Shown: positions 5,563-9,148 of the stretch, in pieces
Layout: every line of letters starts with the position of its first letter
Position numbering within the stretch: position 1 is the first letter of the stretch
Source: Acidobacteriota bacterium
Lineage (GTDB): Bacteria > Acidobacteriota > Vicinamibacteria > Vicinamibacterales > Vicinamibacteraceae
Direction of reading: 5' to 3'
Assembly: GCA_013695405.1 (NCBI GenBank)
Contig: JACDAO010000097.1
Coordinates: forward strand, 1 to 9,148
Length of the DNA: 9,148 bases
Program-made: the position numbers and the translations under genes
The notes under the pieces: generated by a model
Seen by the model: the letters and a program-made list of their open reading frames with translations, nothing else
What the model was told of the DNA's origin: nothing
Database searches by the model: none

Positions 5563-6765
5563 TCAGCTCTTCTTCTCGAGCACTTCCTTGAGCCGTTTGG
5601 CGACCACCTCCGCTTCGCCCGGCCGCATCATCCAGACGCCAATCAGCAGTTCGTCGCCGGGACGCACGCCAATCGACGGGGTGCCCTCGCGCAGCATCCG
5701 CGACAGGTCGGTGGGCGTGACCCCGCGCGCGGCGGCGTCCCACTTCACCCGCACGTGCGGCACGTGGTTGGCGACTTCCGGCACGAAGATCTCGGCGGTC
5801 ACGCCAGGCACGGTGGTCACGGCCTGCCGGATGGTCTCGGCGCGGGTCTGGAAGTCCTGCATCTCCTTGGCGTGGTCCCTGGCGAGGTAGGTCTCGAGCG
5901 CGACCAGCATCGCCAGCATCTCCTCCTTGTTGACCTTCATGCCGCGGCCGATGGAGTCGCCGTTCGGCGCGGCGTTCATCCGCGCCGCGGCGACGAGATC
6001 CTTGCGGCCCACCAGCAGGCCGGCACTCTGTGGCCCACGCAGACCCTTGCCGCCGGAGAACGCCACCAGGTCGAAGCCCATGGCGGTGTACTTCCAGAGG
6101 TTCTCGACCGGCGGGACGTCGGCGGCGCAGTCGTTGAGGGTCGGGATGCCGTGCTTCTTGCCGAGCCGCACGAACTCCTCGTCGCGAATCTTTCCCTCGC
6201 TGTTGTTGTTGTTGTAGAAGAGCATCATCGCGGTGTGCCAGGTGAGCGCGCGCTCGAGTTCATCGGCGGTCTCGACCTCGATGAGTCGCACGCCGCAGTT
6301 GCGGACCGCATGGTCGTAGCCGAAGCGGTGCGCCTTCTGGATGATCACCTCGGTCTTCATGTCGACCAGGTTCGGCAGATGGACGACCTTCTGCCGGTCG
6401 GTGCCGGTGAGCACACCCGCCGTGCCGAGCGTCATCGCCGCCGCCGCGCCAGAGGTCACCATCGCCGCCTCGGCCTTCACCAGCGTGGCAATCCGTTCGC
6501 CGATTCTGTCGTGCAGGTCGTTGAGCGGCACGAAGTGCTGCGCGGCGTATTCCCAGGCTGCGCGCACCTCCTCAGGCATGAGCGACGCGGTCATGTCGGT
6601 GTAGGTGCCGGCGGCGTTGATGAACGGCTTGATTCCCAGGTCGCCGAAGTAGTCGCGTGACGCCGCCTGCACGGGCGCGGTGCCCGCTACGGCGGCCGTC
6701 CCGACCAGTCCGCCAATCAGCGGCACCCCGGATAGCGTTTCGAGAAAGTCTCTACGACTCCACAT
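5563..6765 (-). CDS. Tat-exported PLP-dependent enzyme, SelA-related / DgaE-like
   Basis: This is a 400-residue fold-type I PLP enzyme of the SelA-related family, whose best-known member DgaE is a D-glucosaminate-6-phosphate ammonia-lyase. A classic twin-arginine signal (SRRDFLE, residues 3-9, hydrophobic core to about 30, cleavage near VQA-AS at 34) implies export of a folded, cofactor-loaded protein. The catalytic domain starts INAAGTYTD (49-57). AAMVTSGAAAAM (100-111) would hold the PLP phosphate, Asp212 in LNDCAAD should contact the pyridine nitrogen, and Lys240 in FSGGKGLRGPQSAG is the Schiff-base lysine. Four consecutive Asn (185-188) sit in a loop before SEGKI. ATG 6765 is chosen over upstream in-frame starts because the signal begins there and a ribosome binding site precedes it; the upstream frame only shadows the RidA gene. 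It lies between a RidA-type gene and an amidohydrolase. A lyase or dehydratase acting on a non-phosphorylated amino compound is likely; selenocysteine synthesis is not. Confidence 0.9.
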   Translation of the reverse strand: MWSRRDFLETLSGVPLIGGLVGTAAVAGTAPVQAASRDYFGDLGIKPFINAAGTYTDMTASLMPEEVRAAWEYAAQHFVPLNDLHDRIGERIATLVKAEAAMVTSGAAAAMTLGTAGVLTGTDRQKVVHLPNLVDMKTEVIIQKAHRFGYDHAVRNCGVRLIEVETADELERALTWHTAMMLFYNNNNSEGKIRDEEFVRLGKKHGIPTLNDCAADVPPVENLWKYTAMGFDLVAFSGGKGLRGPQSAGLLVGRKDLVAAARMNAAPNGDSIGRGMKVNKEEMLAMLVALETYLARDHAKEMQDFQTRAETIRQAVTTVPGVTAEIFVPEVANHVPHVRVKWDAAARGVTPTDLSRMLREGTPSIGVRPGDELLIGVWMMRPGEAEVVAKRLKEVLEKKS

Positions 6766-6773
6766 CAGCGTTG

Positions 6774-6780
6774 TCTCCCT
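6774..6780 (-). promoter_or_regulatory. Ribosome binding site of the PLP enzyme, overlapping the upstream stop codon
   Basis: AGGGAGA on the minus strand shares bases with the TAG (6779-6781) that ends the triple-RidA gene and lies eight bases before ATG 6765. Translation of the two genes is therefore probably coupled, as for pruA and the GGT-family gene. Confidence 0.7.
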
Positions 6781-7984
6781 ATCTGGCCGCGACCAACGCG
6801 ACCTGTATGCGGGCGGTGCCGGCCGAACGGACCCTGACCACGGTGCGCGCCGGCTGACTCGGGAACAGTTCCCGGAAGAGCGTGTCGACACCGCCGAGGT
6901 CGGCCAGGTCGGCGAGGTACACATGGACGTCCGCGACGTCGTCCCAGTGCAGCCCGCCGTCCGCGACGGCGCGCCGCAGCCGCGCGGCCACCGCGCGGAA
7001 CTGCGCGGCGACGTCGGCACCAGCCTCCGGCGCGGACACCACGGGCACGTGCAGGCGCCGTCGATCAGGCTGGCGCCGCGCCACCACCGTCAGCTCCGCC
7101 TTGATGGCGCCGGGCAGTCGCGGCACGAACAGGACGCCGGTCGGCGGGACCGGCGTGGCTGCGAAGGGCCTGGCCAACGCGCCGGCGAAGCCGCTTATCT
7201 CGTCAGAACGGGTAATCCACGCCGTCGTCGATGCAATCTGACCGAATCCGACCCCGGCCGCGGTCAGCGTGGTCCCGATGTTAGCCAATGTCTGGGTGAC
7301 CTGCTCGTCGAGCACGTCGCTGATGCGTCGATCCGCAGGCTGCTGCCCGCCCATGCCCGAGAGGTACAACGTGTTCCCGGCCCAGACCGCTGCCGAGTAC
7401 GGTCCGAGCGGTGCCGGCAAGGAGCCCGCGGCCGGCCGCACCACGGCGATGCCGTCGAGCGCCGCATGCGCGACACAGGCGATCTGCACAGCCGCGTCCG
7501 ACGGCAGGCCAGCGGCCTCCACCGTGGTGCGGGCCGGGACCCGGTCGGTGAACACGCTGGCGTAGACCTGGTTCATGCCGGCGTAGTCGTCCATGCTGGA
7601 CAGGTAGACGTGGCACTTGACCAGGTGCTGGTATCCGAGACCGTCGGCCTTCAGGATCTCGCCGATGTTCGCGAGCGCCTGACGCGTCTGCGCGGCGATG
7701 CCGTCGGGTTGCGCGGCGGTCGTCGGGTGCCGTCCGATCTGGCCCGACAGGAACAGCGCGTCGCCGACCCGCACCGCCGGCGCGTAGGGGCGACCACCGG
7801 GAAAGGTGGTGGGACGAACCAGCCGCCGCTGCGCCGTGCCGGGCGCGGGTCGGCTGACTGGCTGGTTTGGCGTGGGCGTCGCCGGTGCGGGCGACTGCGC
7901 GATTGAATCCAGCGCAGAGCCGACGACGATCAGTGCGGCCACCATCCCTGCGGCGATGACGCGCCTCGTGCCCGCTGATCGCAT
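6779..7984 (-). CDS. Exported protein with three tandem RidA-like domains
   Basis: This is a 401-residue protein. Residues 1-30 are a signal (basic start, hydrophobic VIAAGMVAALIVVGSAL, SIAQ) followed by a Pro/Ala/Thr linker to about 53. RidA domain 1 (about 54-173) has GRPYAPAVRVG with Tyr67, LFLSGQ, MDDYAGMNQVYASVF and PARTTV with Arg152, but the residue matching catalytic Glu120 reads Gln167. Domain 2 (about 183-303) has LGPYSAAV with Tyr196, LYLSGMGG and Glu297, but the Arg position reads Thr282 (PPTGV). Domain 3 (about 308-401) lacks most of the N-terminal hairpin, keeps VADVHVYLADL and PARTVV with Arg380, and has Gln394 near the Glu site. RidA proteins are trimers with active sites between subunits, so one chain could form a whole asymmetric ring. 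The start at ATG 7984 (or GTG 7990) fits the signal peptide, though no strong ribosome binding site is seen; the open frame farther upstream shadows the amidohydrolase. Confidence 0.88.
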   Translation of the reverse strand: MRSAGTRRVIAAGMVAALIVVGSALDSIAQSPAPATPTPNQPVSRPAPGTAQRRLVRPTTFPGGRPYAPAVRVGDALFLSGQIGRHPTTAAQPDGIAAQTRQALANIGEILKADGLGYQHLVKCHVYLSSMDDYAGMNQVYASVFTDRVPARTTVEAAGLPSDAAVQIACVAHAALDGIAVVRPAAGSLPAPLGPYSAAVWAGNTLYLSGMGGQQPADRRISDVLDEQVTQTLANIGTTLTAAGVGFGQIASTTAWITRSDEISGFAGALARPFAATPVPPTGVLFVPRLPGAIKAELTVVARRQPDRRRLHVPVVSAPEAGADVAAQFRAVAARLRRAVADGGLHWDDVADVHVYLADLADLGGVDTLFRELFPSQPARTVVRVRSAGTARIQVALVAAR

Positions 7985-8040
7985 CGTCACTTGGCTCGCG
8001 CGACGCGCACGCTCATGGGCCGGCAGAGTCGGCACGTCAG

Positions 8041-9148
8041 TCAGCGTCGCTGCCGCGTCGCGGGACGCGACGCGTCCGGGTGGACCACCGGCATGTCGCT
8101 CCACAGCCGCTGTGAGCGGCCGTTCAGATCCCACACCACCTGCCCCGCCTTGACGGTGAGCTCGCACTCCAGCTTCCGGGTGCCTGGCATCCGTCCGGCT
8201 TCGCTGTCGATGAAGCCGAACTCGCCCGTGCGCACGGCGAGCACCGCGACGTCGGCTTCGGCGCCGACGCCGAGATGCCCGAGATCCTCCCGCTTGATGA
8301 TCGCCGCGGCGCGGGCCGTGTTGGCGCGAATCACGTCCGGCAGCGGCATCCCGAGATTGAGCAGCTTGGACATCACGTTGAGGATGTCCTTCATGCCGGC
8401 GTTCATGCTGCCGGTGTGCAGGTCGGTGCTGATCACGTCGGGGAAGAACCCCTGTTTGGTGGCCGGCACCGCCTGACGCCACACGAAGCTGCCACCGCCG
8501 TGGCCGACGTCGAAGATCACGCCCCGCGCGCGCGCTGCCCGGACGTACGGCCGCAACTGCCCCTGCTCGTCGACGATCGGCGTCCGGCCCCGCACGTGCG
8601 CGTACATGTGCGTGAGGATGTCGCCAGGCCGCAGATACTTCATCAGCAGGTCCTCCATCGACTGCGGCGGCGTGTTGCCGCCGAAGTCGATCATCACCGG
8701 GACATCCGCCATCTGCCCGGCCTCGACCGCACGGGTCACGGGTTCCCACTGCGGCCCCTGGAAGTGCGCGACCTTGATGCCGACGATGGTGTCCTTGTGC
8801 TGCAGGATCCGCTGCGCGGTCAGGCGCGCATCCATGTCGGCGATGTCCTGCTCCAGGGGGCCGCCCTTCATCCCGTGCCCGACGATGTTCAGGAACGACA
8901 GCACGCGGGTCCGTGCCCGGTCGACGATCTGTGCCTTGAACTGCGTGAAGTTGCGCCAGCCGGCGCCGCCAACGTCGACCAGGGTGGTCTGCCCGCTGCG
9001 GAAGGAATGGCTGTCGGCCGGCACGGCGGTGTCACCGTTGCTCAGGTACGAGTCCGGCGCGGTGCCGAAGAAGACGTGCGCGTGCAGGTCGATCAGGCCA
9101 GGCACGACATACAGACCGGTGGCCTCGGCGACGCGCGACGCCCTGGCC
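8041..9148 (-). CDS. Amidohydrolase/deacetylase-family metallohydrolase, first paralogue, 5' end outside the window
   Basis: 368 codons and the stop are visible. The frame stays open to the window edge, and the codons from 9147 down to 9106 still align with the paralogue at 4234-5532 (ATGLYVVPGLIDLHAHV against ATGLHVTPGLVDIHVHV), so about 65 N-terminal residues, probably including a signal peptide, are missing. All metal-site motifs are present: HAH, VGIKVAHF with the bridging Lys, LTHMYAHV, DVGHGGGSF and STDLHTGS. By eye about half of the residues match the paralogue. Differences are a longer segment after LTHMY (HVRGRTPIVDEQGQLRP) and a Val/Pro/Arg-rich C terminus. It is the first gene seen in the operon, 56 bases before the triple-RidA gene. 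The two paralogues may cleave different acyl groups or amino compounds, but the substrate is unknown. Confidence 0.9.
   Translation of the reverse strand, partial: ARASRVAEATGLYVVPGLIDLHAHVFFGTAPDSYLSNGDTAVPADSHSFRSGQTTLVDVGGAGWRNFTQFKAQIVDRARTRVLSFLNIVGHGMKGGPLEQDIADMDARLTAQRILQHKDTIVGIKVAHFQGPQWEPVTRAVEAGQMADVPVMIDFGGNTPPQSMEDLLMKYLRPGDILTHMYAHVRGRTPIVDEQGQLRPYVRAARARGVIFDVGHGGGSFVWRQAVPATKQGFFPDVISTDLHTGSMNAGMKDILNVMSKLLNLGMPLPDVIRANTARAAAIIKREDLGHLGVGAEADVAVLAVRTGEFGFIDSEAGRMPGTRKLECELTVKAGQVVWDLNGRSQRLWSDMPVVHPDASRPATRQRR

Noticed and set aside
4144..6660. Long plus-strand open frame opposite the second amidohydrolase and the PLP enzyme
   Set aside because: It starts inside the RidA gene in another frame, has no ribosome binding site and no domain, and runs opposite two well-supported enzymes.
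5563..6765. Selenocysteine synthase (SelA) for selenoprotein synthesis
   Set aside because: The protein is exported and lies with hydrolase and RidA genes. No selB, selenocysteine tRNA or in-frame TGA selenoprotein is present. It belongs to the SelA-related, DgaE-like branch.
6766..7020. N-terminal extension of the PLP enzyme in the same frame
   Set aside because: It overlaps the coding end of the triple-RidA gene. A Tat signal and a good ribosome binding site mark ATG 6765 as the start.
6680..7906. Plus-strand open frame opposite the triple-RidA gene
   Set aside because: Arg/Gly/Ala-rich translation without motifs; the minus-strand RidA domains fully explain this DNA.
7987..8016. Nine-codon minus-strand mini-ORF just before the triple-RidA start
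   Set aside because: No ribosome binding site and no leader-peptide features such as repeated regulatory codons; likely chance in a 56-base gap.
7985..8749. N-terminal extension of the triple-RidA protein in the same frame
   Set aside because: It runs inside the amidohydrolase gene and reads as shadow sequence. The signal peptide begins at ATG 7984.
1..9148. CRISPR array, tRNA, rRNA, insertion sequence or prophage
   Set aside because: No regularly spaced repeats, no cloverleaf-like segment, no transposase or phage motif, and no non-coding stretch longer than 141 bases.

Overview
The window is GC-rich DNA, densely coding and strongly GC-biased at third codon positions. It carries seven protein genes, six on the minus strand and one on the plus strand. 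No tRNA, rRNA, CRISPR array, insertion sequence or phage gene is visible. Nearly every protein begins with a Sec or Tat export signal, and several have Ala/Pro/Thr-rich linkers after it. Together with the gene content (exported SelA-like and RidA proteins, COG3964-type amidohydrolases, an ALDH4A1-type P5C dehydrogenase), this looks most like a soil or sediment Acidobacteriota genome, perhaps Vicinamibacteria. That placement is inferred from style and is not proven.

Layout. Minus-strand unit 1 (about 3.6 kb down to the left edge) is pruA (L-glutamate-gamma-semialdehyde/P5C dehydrogenase, 1908-3569) followed after 6 bases by a gamma-glutamyltransferase-family gene (60-1901), whose ribosome binding site lies in the last pruA codons. 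A 141-base divergent region (3570-3710) separates pruA from a plus-strand gene for a small exported RidA-family protein (3711-4184). It holds back-to-back promoter-like elements around a 22-bp near-perfect palindrome, and pruA looks leaderless. The small RidA gene converges on minus-strand unit 2 (4234 to the right edge). In transcription order unit 2 is an amidohydrolase cut by the window edge (8041->9148), a protein made of three RidA-like domains (6779-7984), a Tat-exported PLP enzyme of the SelA-related/DgaE-like family (5563-6765), and a second, paralogous amidohydrolase (4234-5532). Gaps are 56, 13 and 30 bases, so this is probably one operon whose promoter lies outside the window.

How the genes may work together (inference). 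A metal-dependent deacylase would free the amino group of an N-acylated substrate, a PLP enzyme would eliminate ammonia or water through an enamine/imine, and RidA domains would hydrolyse that reactive intermediate to a keto acid. The proteins whose N termini are visible in unit 2 carry export signals, so the chemistry would sit in the cell envelope rather than the cytoplasm. The neighbouring unit adds glutamate and proline catabolism: a cytosolic P5C dehydrogenase and an exported Ntn-hydrolase whose usual gamma-glutamyl-binding residues appear to be replaced. The three-domain RidA protein, with different active-site residues lost in different domains, and the exported deacylase/PLP-lyase/RidA set are the most unusual items.
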